A DNA stretch of 64,000 nt from Otis tarda (lineage: Eukaryota; Chordata; Aves; Otidiformes; Otididae): the NCBI GenBank assembly GCA_026413225.1, contig CM048552.1, forward strand, positions 208,085,553 to 208,149,552. The letters are read 5' to 3'. The position numbers were made by a program, and so were the translations under genes. Below the pieces are notes generated by a model. That model worked only from the letters and a program-made list of their open reading frames with translations, made no database searches and had not been told where the DNA came from. Below, one piece after another: positions 45,068 through 56,533 of this stretch. Within the stretch, counting starts at the first letter, position 1. Each line of letters starts with the position of its first letter.

Positions 45068-47298
45068 GTAATACCAGCCAGTAGACTTGATCCTAGCAGG
45101 TCTGAAGAGCAAGTCTAATCTCTCCTCATCAGGTGATTTACTGAGCTGTGACAAGAGATATCTGTAACTAAGAAGAGATATCAGAAAACAGAGAAAACAT
45201 GCTATCAGCAAATAATAACAACTAACAGACCCTTACTTAATACCAGTGATTTGGCATCCTGTACTCTTAATTTTAATTGATTCTTCCTAGGTATAGTGAA
45301 TCTTTGAAGTTTTCTGGTGAAATGCTACTACAGACCACACTTTCAAGTACTATTTGCTTTTCCTTGAAAATTTCTTTCATCCTCTCTGATAACATCTGGT
45401 TTACTGCTTTTTTTTTTTTTTTGGACACTTCTCTGCTTTTATATTTGATAATGGATTTGGGGTTCCAGAGTTCTGCCATTGCTACCAAGTGTTCTCTCTT
45501 GGAGAGAGAGAGAAAGAGCACAGGAAGGGATATCTTGGGTACTGTCTGAATTTGCCATCTTTTGAAGTGGTAGGCAATCTGGACACAACTTCGGTCTCCA
45601 TATACAGATATCTGAATGATAGCCTACAGCTTGCATTACATCAGAGGTCAAAAGAGATGCTCTAGTGATCTTCTGACCACAGACTCCATGCTAACAAGTA
45701 CTCAGATTTCTGTTACTGACAGATCTTAGTGTCCATGTGTCGCTTTTTTTTTACTGGTGAAGCATTTCATATTTGCCATGTAACCAAGCTGCTATCAGAA
45801 CCACAATTGTACTGACTGCTTAATAAAACTCTCAGCTGATCTCATTCTGGCCATGCAAGTGCTATTCTTCCAGAGAGTGAAACGTGTTTGATCCATGTTA
45901 GCTGTGGGGAAAAAAACACATCTGGATGAAATAAAAAAGGAATCTGAAGCTTTCTGACAGCAGACATTTTCACTCTTTTCTGGGATCAGCTGAGAAAATG
46001 ACGTTCAGAAGAAAATATCAGTGGAATGGCTCTTCTTGGGTGACTTTGGCCTAAGTTGAATAAGGAAAAATCAAAAATCTTTTGGGAATATCTGATTGTG
46101 CAGCTAACAGTGCAGCTCCCAAAGCAAAAGAGGTACAGATAAATAAAGGTAAATATCCAGAGATGACCTGTTTAAGATCTACCTGCATCAAGACTTTGAA
46201 ATATGTGGGTTTTTTTATCACTAACACATTCACGGAGGCAAACTACAGCTATATTTGCCCTCTTACAAAGGTACCTCTCCAGGAGACATGGCTTTCAGGT
46301 CAGCCTCTCCTCTTCCCCTTAAAAACAAAACCTAAACAGTTCTGGTCTTTGTTTTTAGAGTAAAAAAAAAGCTTGAAATGGGATATTTGAAATGCCCATG
46401 AGGAAAATTTGAAAAAGAAACTCTTATTTTTACAAACCTGCCTATGTGGGATGAGCCAATTCACATATTTTTGAAGAGCTGGGTTGCCAGCACTGTATGC
46501 CAGGCAGATTTTGGACCTGATCTGTGTCCCTTGGGCATCCAGTGCTCCTAATCCAACAGTGAGGATGAAATACAAGAGCCAGAACTGCTGTTATTTTGGG
46601 AGAGGGCCAAAAAAAAAGCAGTGCAGCTCTGTATTCAGACCTGGATATCGCGTGAATAAAATGCATTTATATTCTTTTTCAGATTTCACCCACAATCAAT
46701 CAGTTGTATTTATGCTTAAAACTGATACATTTATCTTGCCAAGTCAAAGCTGCATATTGTGTTTTGCCTCTTAAATCTCCATAAATTTCAGCAGCTCTAT
46801 ATCTCTGTGTCACTAGTAAATTAACTGAAGAGCTGGTTTCTATCAGATGGACTGACCCGGACAAATCTACTTTACAGCTGTGCATATTGGTGAAGAAAAC
46901 AAAATAAATATATCTTGATCCTTCTTTCTTTGTATAAAATGACCACTGTATTTTTATCTGTAAAAGTTTCCATGACTTTCATTTCATAGCAGATAGATAT
47001 TTGTGAAAAACATCTAGCGAGTCTCAACGCTGCAAGGAAAACCCATGAGCACTGCTAGTAGCTGTCAATATATGCTGGTAGTTGTTGATATTTTGACAGC
47101 TGTATTAATAACACAGTGTTTTGTATTTTGTTTTCATTAAAACCTTTTCTCACACCTTGACCATTTCTGACTCCTAAATAAAAAGTCATCAGATGCATAA
47201 ATCTGATTCTTCTTGATTCTTGATGTGCTTGAGTCTATTCCATTCTAGGTACCTATGGTATCCTGGTTTTACGTAAGGGCATTGCTCTGCTCAGGTTT
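45068..47298. other. Presumed intron; no gene recognised
   Basis: AT-rich DNA with short frames only. It contains a T-run at about 45408-45422. The pair CAGCTGTCAATAT / ATATTTTGACAGCTG around 47060-47102 is an imperfect inverted repeat. Confidence 0.45.
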
Positions 47299-48895
47299 CA
47301 TAGAATCATAGAATGGTTTGGGTTGGAAGGGACCTTTAAAGCCCATCTAGTCCAACTCCTCTGCAAGGAGCAGGGACATCTCCAGCCAGATCAGGTTGCT
47401 CAGAGCCCCATCCAACCTGGCCTTGAACACTTACAGGGATGGGGCATCCACAACTTCTCTGGAAAACCTGTGCCAGTGTTCTACCACCCTCAGTGTAAAA
47501 TATTTCTTCTTTATATCTAGCCCACATCTACCTCCTGTTTTAAAACCATTACCCTTTGTCCTATCACAACAGGCCCTGCTAAAAAACTTTCTCCTCATCT
47601 TTCTTATAAGCCCTCTTTAGGTACTGGAAGGCTGCTTTAAGGTCTTCCCGGAGCCTCCTCTTCTCCAGCCTCCAGGCTGAACAGCCCCAACTCTCTCAGC
47701 TTTTCTTCACAGGAGAGGTGCTCCAGCCCTCTGATCAACTTTGTGGCCTCCTCTGGATCCCCTCCAACAGGTCTATATCCTTCTTATGTTTGGGGCTCCA
47801 GACCTGCACACAGTACTCCAGGTGGGGTCTCACCAGAGCAGAGTAGAGGGGCAGAATCACCTGCCTTGACCTGCCGGCCACACTTCTTTTGATGCAGCCC
47901 AGGATGCGGTTGACTTTCTGGGCTGCGAGCACACATTGCCAGCTCATATTCAGCTTTTCATCCACCAGCACCCTCAAGTCCCTCTCAGCAAGATTGCTCT
48001 CAATCCCTTCATCCCTCAGCCTGTACTGATATTGAGGGCTGCCCCGACCCACGTGCACAATCTTGCACTTGTCCTTGTTGAACTTCATGAGATTCACATG
48101 GGCTCACTTCTCAAGCTTGTCCAGTTTCTTCTGGGCAGCATCCCATTCCTCAGGTGTGTCAACTGCACAAATCAACTTGGCGAACTTGCTGAGGGTGCAC
48201 TCGATCGTACTGTCTATGTCATCGGTGAAGATACTAAACAGTACTGGTCCCAGAATGGACACCTGAGGGACACCACTTGTCATTGACCTCCATCTGGACA
48301 TTGAGCTGTTGACTACTGCCTGCTGGATGTGACCATCCAACCAGCTCCTCGTCCACTGAATACTCCACGCATCGAATCCATATCTCTCCAATTTAGAGAG
48401 AAGGATGTTGTGGGAGAGCGTGTCAAAGGCCTTACAGAAGTCTAGATTATTGACATGCATAGCTCTTCCCTTGTCCACTGATGTAGTTACTCCATCACAG
48501 AAGGCCACTAGGTTGGTCAGGCAGGACTTACCCTTGGTGAAGCCATGCTGGCTGTCTCAAACCACCTCCCTGTCCTCCACATGCCTCAGCATAGCTTCTA
48601 GGAGGATCTGTTCCATGATCTTCCCGGGCACAGAGGTGAGGCTGACAAGTCAGTAGTTCTCAGGGTCCCCCTTTCTACCTTTTTTAAAAATGGATGTAAT
48701 GTTTCCCTTTTTTCAGTCAGTGGGGACTTCACCTGACTCATGACTTTTCAAACATCATGGAGAGTGTCTTGGAACTACATCAGCCAATTCTCTCAGGACT
48801 CTGGCATGCATCTTGTCAGGTCCCATAGACTTTGATATAGTCAGGTTCCTCGGGTTATCCGCAATCCATTCTGTGAGTCTTCTGGAATTATTTCA
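47299..48895 (-). mobile_element. Longest CR1 LINE in the window, with reverse-transcriptase palm but a catalytic deletion
   Basis: Minus-strand CR1 of about 1.6 kb, starting at the CATAGAATCATAGAATGG terminus. The minus frame 48104-48508 carries reverse-transcriptase fingers and palm: [35 protein letters not shown], and [18 protein letters not shown], where the usual [10 protein letters not shown] has G to V and V to I changes. The expected FADDTKL catalytic box reads [10 protein letters not shown], an in-frame loss of three codons that removes both aspartates. A second frame, 47735-48097, continues with KCKIVHVGRG and [16 protein letters not shown]. Several frameshifts separate the pieces. 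The 5' boundary is approximate because upstream similarity fades near 48.85-48.9 kb. Confidence 0.92.
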
Positions 48896-51800
48896 ACAGG
48901 TTTGTTTCAACATACAATCAGCTTGCTATTGGGGCTCTTCTGAGTGGGAATAAGGATGCTACCCAGTGTAGGTTGGACTTGAGAGACCTGGATTTCTTGT
49001 TCTCCCAAAGATCTATATGAACACCTCAGAGCAGGTCTAACACCTCCAAGGACCTCTACACATCAGCTCAGCATCACTGCAGCTTGTAGGGGAGCCACAC
49101 CAACTATTCCCACCAAACCCACAACCACCACCCTGTAGCTCTGGCTGCAGTTTCCTTCCTTTCCTCCACTGGGACCTGTTCCACTGGGCAAGTAATTTAA
49201 TACGAGTTAACCAAAGAGGAAACAGAAACAGCTTAGTGGGTAGGGTACTGCCCTGGGCGACAGGAGGCATGGGCACTGCTCCCTTTCCCTGGGATTTGCT
49301 TCTGGTTTTGCCATTAATCTTCAGAAAAGAAAACATAAGTGGGAGCAGACCAGGATCCACTTTTCTCCCAGGTCAGCTGCCTGCTCAGCCAGAAAAATAT
49401 GGGTCTGATTAATTTTTAATATTTTTATACAGCATGTGACAGCAGCACTGAGTATCACAAAGGTTGGAAGGAGACCAGGGGAAGTTAGCAAAAAAGACTT
49501 GGGATCAGAGCTGAAAAGCCTCAGCACCAGTGGCTTGCAGGGACGTCTAACCCCTTAATCCTCATTTTCTAAGCCCGTTTGGCAAAAACGCAACTCTTCC
49601 TCCTTCGCTCACACCATGTCCTTAGGAAAAACCTCCAGCAAAGGAGCTACATCAACAAAAAACCCATGATTAGGTATCCACCAGAGGGAGTTACATGAAT
49701 GCAGCAAATCCAGGCTGGACGATAAATGGTTATAAAGAGACTGGGAAGAGCTGCAGTGTGCTCCCCAGGATGGACAAGCTGCTCCCACAGCTGCTGATGA
49801 GGAGCCTGGGCCAAATTCAGCAAAGTACTGACCCAAATCTGCATAATTCTAGGTGAATACTCAGTGAACTCTAAGGAATTGCTGTGCGTTGCGTTAAGTG
49901 AGTGTTTTATTAGAGCGGGTTCAAAACACGCAGCACTTTGCAGGATCATATGAGGAAAAGAAAAGACTCTGTTTACACTTCGGCTTTTATTTTTCCCTCA
50001 CTGCTTCACTTGTTAGAAAGAAAGCTAAGCCAGGGCCAGCCCCGTTCCTGGGAGGCCCGGGGAGGAAGTCTTGGAAGCAAACCCAACTGCTTCCACTCAG
50101 GAAGAGTTTTTGATGAGGCTGCTCTGACACGCGGCAGAAACCGCTGCTCTGGATGGATCCCGGCTCCCTCTCCCAAAGAGAAAAAAAATGAAGTGATGAC
50201 ACCTCTCTGTCTAAAATATAGGATAAATCTCCGGTTCAGCATGAAGTCTACCCCTGAGATCTTTTTGTCTGATTCATGTTAATACTATTTTCAGCAGAGG
50301 AACAGTGTGTACTATCCCTTCACCAAAAAAATAGTCAAATTCCTGCCTCCCTCTGCCCTAGAAAGCAAGCAAAGGATCACAGTACTAGCAATCCATTGTG
50401 GAAATATCCTAGATTAAAAATACCATTTTAGAGCCTTTTTTTTTTTTTTTTTTTTTTAATGCATCTCCTGGTTATCCTGGAGTCTTGAACAGTTCCTAAG
50501 AGAAACTGAAGAAAAAGCACAAATGTTCTTCCTCCATTCTGCTGGAGACCTCAGTCCAAATTCTGCTTCGTTAGAAGAACGGAGCAGAAGGAGTTAATCC
50601 CTCTTATGTGTTTCGACATAGCACCCGGCTCAAGGCTAGCAGAGGCTGTGAGAAGATGTTAAATGAAGGTGATTCCTGCCTTGATGAGATTATTTTCTAA
50701 TAACAGGGGGGAGAAAAAAGATATCGCAATATTAGAAAAGGGCAAGGCTGCTGTTTCTGCAACCGCAAGAACTGTCAGGGGAACAGAAGGAGGCGCAGAG
50801 AGGGTTTCGCCGTAGGACATTCCTGAGCCTGAATTCCAGCCCCGAAAGCAGCCGGCCCCCAGCCCAGGGCACAGCCCTTTGTCACCTCTCCTCCCTCTCT
50901 AAACCAGGCATCTTAATACCCCTCCTTTTCACAGGAATGCTAAAGAAAATGCCTGGAAGATGAAGTGCCTGCGCTGCTGTCACGCTGCCAATTCTCCTGC
51001 GCGGCGCAGATTCATATGGTAAGAGGAGCCAAGGTCAGGGAAGCATTAGTCAGTCTGGATTTGGCAAACAGGGGTGTCGGTGTCTGATAGCCCTCGCCTG
51101 CAGATTAGATAAGCGTGAAATGCCCTGCCTAGGTTATCCTTGAAAATCACTTCAGCTTCTGCAGGAGATGGCTGCTCATTGCATTAGCAGGGTTGAAAGC
51201 AGGACTGTTCCTTTCAACACACGTTTGCTTCACCAGTCCTGATTTTCTGGGCTGTTAGTGCTGGCTTAAGCCTATATGATTGAATGCAAATATCCCCAGT
51301 CTCTTTAATGGGGAATACCAATCTGTTCATATTTGAGCTAATATTCTTTCATCCTTTCCTCTTTTAATTTGTCTCAAGCATACCTGAAGGATGTCTGCAG
51401 ACACGCCATTTTCAACAACGGGTCCCTCACTGTGAAGGTCTTGTTGGTCCTGTCCAAGGGTGTAGGTTTTTGTACGATGAATTACTGCAGAAGGACGGTG
51501 ATTTAACCCCCACTGAGCCTGCACGTCCATGGGGGGCAGAGCAGCACAGAAAGTCGCCTCGGGAAAGCAGAGCATCCACACCGGTGTAATTTCCCAACCG
51601 GCAAGCACTGCCCTAAGCAAGGCTGATGAGCTTGTGTGCAACGTCCTCTGCCCGCTGTGCTCCCAGTTTTGGAGCCGGCTAGCTGAGCCTCAGTCATCGG
51701 CCACCACGCTTTGCTGGTCCGCGAGAGGAGGGGCTGCTGGTGAGTTCAGCCTTGGGTTGGAGAAAACATCTGGGAGGACAGCAGGTAACCACGGTCGTGT

Positions 51801-54263
51801 GACAGGAGACAAGCAGGTCAGGTCTCAGAGGCTTGTTTTGATCATACAAAGAATGTCCTTTGCAAATCTAACATATTTATTTTAAAAATATTTTCTTGAT
51901 AGAAAGGCAAACATTGAGAATGAAGAAGAAAATGGTTCAAGTGGGTTCTCGATGCTGTTTGCCAGCCACCTTTCTTCTGATGTCACCTGTAGTCTAGGGG
52001 AAAGGCGGGTCTTTTGAAGCACTGCTGATATTATTAGAAATCTAAATATTTGCACTGCCTCTCCATGTCTCCATCACAAGAGCACAAGACACCAGCTTTT
52101 CCGTTAGCAGTCGTGAAGGTTGAAGTCCTTATGCCAGCCATGCTGTGCCCACCTCACAAAGAGGTGGGGAGATGACATAGATCTAAGTCACCTCTCTGCT
52201 TTCCCGCCCCTTTGTGTAAAACATTGCCGTTAAATGGATGCTCAAGTTGTGGCGGTGAAAGCAGGGACCGCGCTCTGCCTCCTTCCCTCCTCTTCCCAGA
52301 GCGTGCGCTCACACTTCGGGCACATTTCCATCCCCTCTGCCACAGCGGAAGAGCATGAAGTGAAATACCAAGATTGGGCCAGCCTCAGTACTAACAGGAC
52401 TTGGGAAAAAATGCCAACGAACCCATTCTAGAGCATTTTTCATTTAATTCTGTGGGACTCTGGCAGTAAATACATATTTTTATAGGCGTTCCTTCTACCC
52501 TACATACCCTGACCCTCAGTCAGTAAATTACATACGGTACAAGAAAGTGAAACAATCATCCCAAAAAGGAGGCATGTCCCAACTCCACAGTTGTTCTGAC
52601 AGAGATCTGTTTTGCTCTGTACAGGCAAATCAGCTTCCAAAAAGCAACATGCTTCTGGAGGGACAATATTAACCAAATCGAAGTGCATGTGAAGAAAAGC
52701 CAAATTGAGGCCAGGAAGGCCTTCAGCTGTTGGTAAACACTCCCCCCGCCTTATCCCCTACCACTCCCTTGTCCCTTTTTTCTCTGGCACAGGGAAAAAA
52801 AAAATCCCGATCAAGCCGCAAACGACACAAGGCATATTAAACTTTTGCAGTGAAACTAGTGTGAAACAACGTCGGGCCGAATTAAAGCAATGCAAGCTGG
52901 GGATAAGTCAAACCAGCTTGTGCAGAAGCATCCCAGGACAGGCACGGTGTTGCTGAAGACTGCGATGGAAGCGGGGCCAGGAGTCACATGGAGATGAGTC
53001 CTTGCAAAGAGCCATTTCTTTTATAATCAAAGTCAAAATACAGTCCAAAATGAGATTGCTGTAAATAAAGGCAAATTTTATTAGTTCCAGATGGCATCAT
53101 AACACTACATTTCAGAAAAAAAACAAAGCCAACATGTTGAAGAAAATAACCACCCCTTTTGGCCCAATGTTCAGAACACGGTATTGGCATCAGACAGCCT
53201 CTCTGGATATGGAGATGGTTATTCACATACATGCTTCTTACAAAATAATAAGAAAAGAAAAAAAAAACCAAACGAAGAAAAGGGGCTTACTTCCTTCTTG
53301 CCTGCCTTCTCCACATTCCTGTTACAATCTGGTCTCTAAACCTTTCACCAGGTGAGACAATGGGAGTCTTTTTTTTCCTGCCTGATGAATTTTGGTTGTT
53401 TCAACACCAAATAAGCCACAAATTTCAATCTAAAAAGTCAGCTGTATTGTGCACAGCTACTGATAGGGGATAGAAGTCGGGGTAGAAGTCAGGGTTATCT
53501 GTGCCTCGATTATCTTTGAAGCAAGAGAGCCAATTTTATGAGAAAATCAAGGGTGGTTCTCCTGACTCCCATAGCATAATTTTGATGAGCTAGGGTGGGT
53601 TCAGGATTTAACCCCAAACATTCCTCCTGCAGAATATAAACTGAACCGGAATCTGAAAGTCAGGTTTGGCTTTTTTTCACTTTTCCATCACCAATAACCT
53701 GTGTTTGGACTTTCATAAACAATTGTGTTTATAACACATAAACCAGAAACCCACTTTAGTGCTGTGAACTATGTTGTCCCTGCCGAGCTCAAGGAGAAGA
53801 AGCAGTGCAAGTTTATTTTAGTCAATCAAGTCAGTTGGTAAGGTCCTGCACATACGCAGGAATTCAGTCTGCTGCATAAGCAAGGGCCAGAGATGTTTAC
53901 ATGTTTCCATAGCCACTTAATAGCCACCACATACAAAATCCCCAGCTTTTGCATGCTTTCAGATGAACAAAATTCCACCTGGAATCTAGACTTCATCCTG
54001 CTCCCACTAAGACTTCCCTAGCTTTAGCTGCTATCTTCGGTTCAACAGAAGAACAGCTTTACTTGATTTGTCTAAATTTTTGCTCAGTTCTTGCTGTTTG
54101 TTTGGCTGGCTCAGTTTCTGTTTGTACTTCTAATTCTCATAAATGTTGTAAGATCACTTGTTCACATTTCCAAAGTGGTAGGATCCTCTTTGCCTGTGCG
54201 TGGCAAATTCCAGTTTATGAGCCACCATGAGACTTTTTGCTGATGCTTCTTTTCTTTCCACAG
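48896..54263. other. Presumed intron; no confident gene
   Basis: Mixed composition. It includes T22 at 50436-50457. A splice-bounded segment of 84 bases (50935-51018, TTTTCACAG acceptor, CATATG|GTAAGA donor) is open in one frame, phase 2 to phase 2, and would break the frame between the transmembrane and tail exons. It is therefore not accepted as coding. Confidence 0.4.
50436..50457 (+). repeat. Poly(T) tract, 22 T
   Basis: A simple homopolymer run flanked by TTAGAGCC and AATGCATC. No short interspersed element was recognised beside it. Confidence 0.95.
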
Positions 54264-54410
54264 CTGGAACTGCAGAGTCTTACCCAACAAGTGATTACTC
54301 TTAACTACGCACCACCCAGCATCATTGCCAATCACCTTGCAGACAGCAATGGCTCAGATGAACCCACGCAAGACCAAAGCGATGCTGGTCAAAAAGGTGA
54401 AATGCTTTAA
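54264..54410 (+). CDS. Terminal cytoplasmic-tail exon of the unidentified membrane protein (candidate)
   Basis: The acceptor TTCTTTTCTTTCCACAG has a good pyrimidine tract. Only phase 0 is open, which is the phase in which the transmembrane exon ends. It encodes 48 residues starting LELQSLTQQV, then ITLNYAPPSI, and an acidic Ser/Asp/Gln-rich end (DEPTQDQSDAG), stopping at TAA 54408-54410. The tyrosine in LNYAPP is not in an ITIM. An AATAAA signal at 54522-54527 would give a short 3' UTR. An alternative is that AAAAAG|GTGAAA at 54396 is a donor (phase 1) and the gene continues. Joined to the other two exons this gives roughly 131 residues without any ectodomain exon. No homologue is recognised. 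Confidence 0.42.
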   Translation: MELQSLTQQVITLNYAPPSIIANHLADSNGSDEPTQDQSDAGQKGEML

Positions 54411-54521
54411 AGAACTCACTTGGATGCTGACCTCACATTGCTCCATAGCACATGTTTCCCCACTGTCCCCTTGTTGAAGAAACTTGGATTCCTTCTTTTG
54501 GCTTCCATGTGTACATAGGAT

Positions 54522-54527
54522 AATAAA
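54522..54527 (+). terminator. AATAAA polyadenylation signal (candidate)
   Basis: The hexamer is 112 bases after the stop of the presumed terminal exon and about 170 bases before the CR1 insertion at 54698. Hexamers of this kind are frequent in AT-rich DNA, so its weight depends on the exon model. Confidence 0.35.
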
Positions 54528-54697
54528 CCATAAGGAAGACTCTAGTGTTGACCAGAAACAGCTCAACGCAGTAAAGTGAAAGCAATGTGAGACTCTCTAG
54601 GGAGTCTGGTTCCCCTTCTCCAAGGAGAATGGGCATAAAGTTTTGCAGGGAAACAAAAAATATTTTGAGTCCTCTGGTTTTTTTTTGTAAAATACAA

Positions 54698-55130
54698 GGG
54701 GAAGATGATCAGAGGGCTGGAGCACCTCTCCTATGAGGACAGGCTGAGAGAGTTGGGGCTGTTCAGCCTGGAGAAGCGGAGGCTCCGGAGAGACCTTATA
54801 GTGGCCTTCCGGTACCTAAAGGGGGCCTACAGGAAAGATGGGGAGAAACTCTTCAGCAGGGCCTGTTGTGATAGGATGAGGGGTAACGGCTTTAAAACAG
54901 AAGGAAGCAGATTCAGATTAGACATCAGGAAAAAAAAAAATTTACAATGAGGTTGCCCAGAGAGGTGGTGGATGTCCCACCCCTGGAAACATTCAAGGCC
55001 AGGTTGGACGGGACTCTGAGCAATCTGATCTGGTTGGAGATGTCCCTGCTCCTTGCAGGGGGATTGGACTAGATGGCCTTTAAAGGTCCCTTCCAACCCA
55101 AACTATTGTATGATTCTATGATTTTATGAT
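54698..55130 (+). mobile_element. CR1 LINE 3' fragment just downstream of the presumed gene end
   Basis: Sense-strand CR1. The frame 54705-54950 encodes [39 protein letters not shown] and RFRLDIRKK. It breaks at an 11-A run, with about 20-25 bases missing before GTTGCCCAGAGAGGTGG. The copy ends TATGATTCTATGATTTTATGAT. Its high similarity to the copy at 20.6 kb suggests a relatively recent insertion. It is opposite in orientation to the 47.3-48.9 kb copy. Confidence 0.94.
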
Positions 55131-55952
55131 TCTCAGAACTTGCAGGACAACACTCTCTAAAAGCACCTTATTCAGATGGATCTCTGGCAAGCTAAGAAAT
55201 TATCTTATTTCATCCTGGATGAGTCACTTAGTGAGCTTTGCCTTCATGACCTCCTGTTTGACTTGCTGTGGTTCTCTGTTTGAATCTGAATGTGAAGACA
55301 ATAGGAGTCCAGCTCAGCTTGCTTTCTCCATGCTTTGGGTTTCCATGAACACAAGCTTCTCCACTGGCTTCCAGGCAGCTTCTGGTACCAGTGACCAAGC
55401 CCATTTTAGTGGTACTATCTCAGGAATAGCAAAAAGCTAAGGTAAAGTTCAAGACAAAACAAAGGATCACTTTTTTTTTTCTCTCTCCTCAATTGATTCT
55501 GGCTGTTAGAGGAGATCAGACAAATTTAGTCCCAGAGCACCTTTAGGAAATTAGGTAAACCCTTCCTGCCCGGATCAGCTCTGTCCAAATGTGATTCAGG
55601 CTCCATCACTGCAAGCAATTGTCGTTTCTGCCTCAGCTGCAAGGTCATCTCTGGATTAAAATATTTGCAGTTTACTTTTGATGAATATTCACCACCTGAA
55701 AGCAAATGAGGAAGGCATTTCATTTTCCTTTGAAACATTCACAGTTTACACAGATCTGAGCAGTCCTTCCTCTGGGACAATGTCACTTACATAAAGCTGG
55801 ACTTCCTAAATAAAGCTAAAACCAGCTACCAGGAAAAAACCCTGAATTTCCATAAACACTAGGAAATGAGGGAAATACCATTAAACATGGAAAAGAAGGA
55901 CATTTAAGTCATTATTCTTTCCAAAGCTTTGTGTTATAATTGTCACACTTAC
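55131..55952. other. No confident gene
   Basis: It holds a minus-strand frame ending at 55526 that follows a good acceptor (CTCATTTGCTTTCAG, at about 55700 reading leftward) and opens in phase 1 with GGEYSSKVNCKYFNPEMTLQ. It is discussed with the other minus-strand exon-like frames. No matching exon chain was built. Confidence 0.35.
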
Positions 55953-56089
55953 AATAGCGCCTATATAGACCAATTCAGATAAGAACTCCCCTGAGACAAG
56001 CGTTGTGCAGTCTTTGTAGTACAAGGCAATCCCCATAAAAGCAAGAAGATTAGTGTTGAAGAGATTGAGATATTTCATAGCTGAATGTC
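55953..56089 (-). other. Exon-like minus-strand frame with hydrophobic segment (speculative)
   Basis: On the minus strand, ATTTACTGACAG precedes an open stretch of 45 codons (phase 1 to phase 0) ending at GCGCTATT|GTAAGTG, a strong donor. The product contains MKYLNLFNTNLLAFMGIALY, which could span a membrane, and then DCTTLVSGEFLSELVY. It looks superficially like the N-terminal part of a multi-pass protein, but I cannot name a family. The phases do not join the minus-strand candidate at 56255-56351, so chance is a real possibility. Confidence 0.2.
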
Positions 56090-56254
56090 CTGTCAGTAAA
56101 TTCAGATAATAAGCCTTCTTTTCACACACCACTTGCCTTCAGCAAAGGAGGATAAATTAACCTGCTTGGTGCACCGCATGAATGACTTCCAGTATTCAGG
56201 CTAGGTCACTTTGGATCAGTCTGCATGGGAGACCTTGGGTAGACACGAACTCAC

Positions 56255-56351
56255 CTGCCGGTGCTCCGAGCAGGTGGGGTGTCCGTCAGCTTTGACCCCA
56301 AGGCTGCGCAACCGCATCAGCACGGCACTGAGGTTGCGTTCTTCTGTGCGG
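56255..56351 (-). other. CpG-rich exon-like minus-strand frame (speculative)
   Basis: Ninety-seven bases on the minus strand, between a pyrimidine-rich acceptor (CTCTCCCCTCGGTCACACCAG) and the donor CGGCAG|GTGAGTTC. The stretch is open for 32 codons (phase 2 to 0), with residues RNLSAVLMRLRSLGVKADGH then PTCSEHRQ. It has about nine CpG sites in AT-rich surroundings. A CR1 3' end sits just upstream in minus orientation (56394). The family is not recognised. The complementary frame on the + strand is also open, so the strand is uncertain. Confidence 0.25.
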
Positions 56352-56393
56352 CTGGTGTGACCGAGGGGAGAGTAACGAGGAGGGAGAAAAGGA

Positions 56394-56533
56394 CAATGTT
56401 CAAGGCCAGGCTGGATGAGGCTCTGAGCAACCTGATCTGCTTGGAGATGTCCCTGCTCCTTGCAGGGGGGTTGGACTAGATGACCTTTAAAGGCCGCTTC
56501 CAACCCCAACCATTCTATGATTCTATGATTCTT
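56394..56533 (+). mobile_element. CR1 LINE 3'-end fragment
   Basis: Sense-strand CR1: ATGTTCAAGGCCAGGCTGGA, GATGTCCCTGCTCCTTGCAG, TTGGACTAGATGACCTTTAA, and then the terminal CCATTCTATGATTCTATGAT. Only the last ~25 codons and the UTR remain. Its 5' junction lies about 40 bases from the CpG-rich exon-like segment at 56255-56351. Confidence 0.94.

Noticed and set aside
44868..45118. Reading the transmembrane frame as a complete single-exon protein ending at 45118
   Set aside because: There is no signal peptide or start context upstream, and a donor in the phase required by the 54264 exon exists before the stop. It is kept only as an alternative.
55953..56089. Tetraspanin N-terminal exon
   Set aside because: KYLNLFNTNLL is loosely tetraspanin-like, but the first extracellular loop would be too short. 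There is no CCG motif nearby and the phases do not chain.
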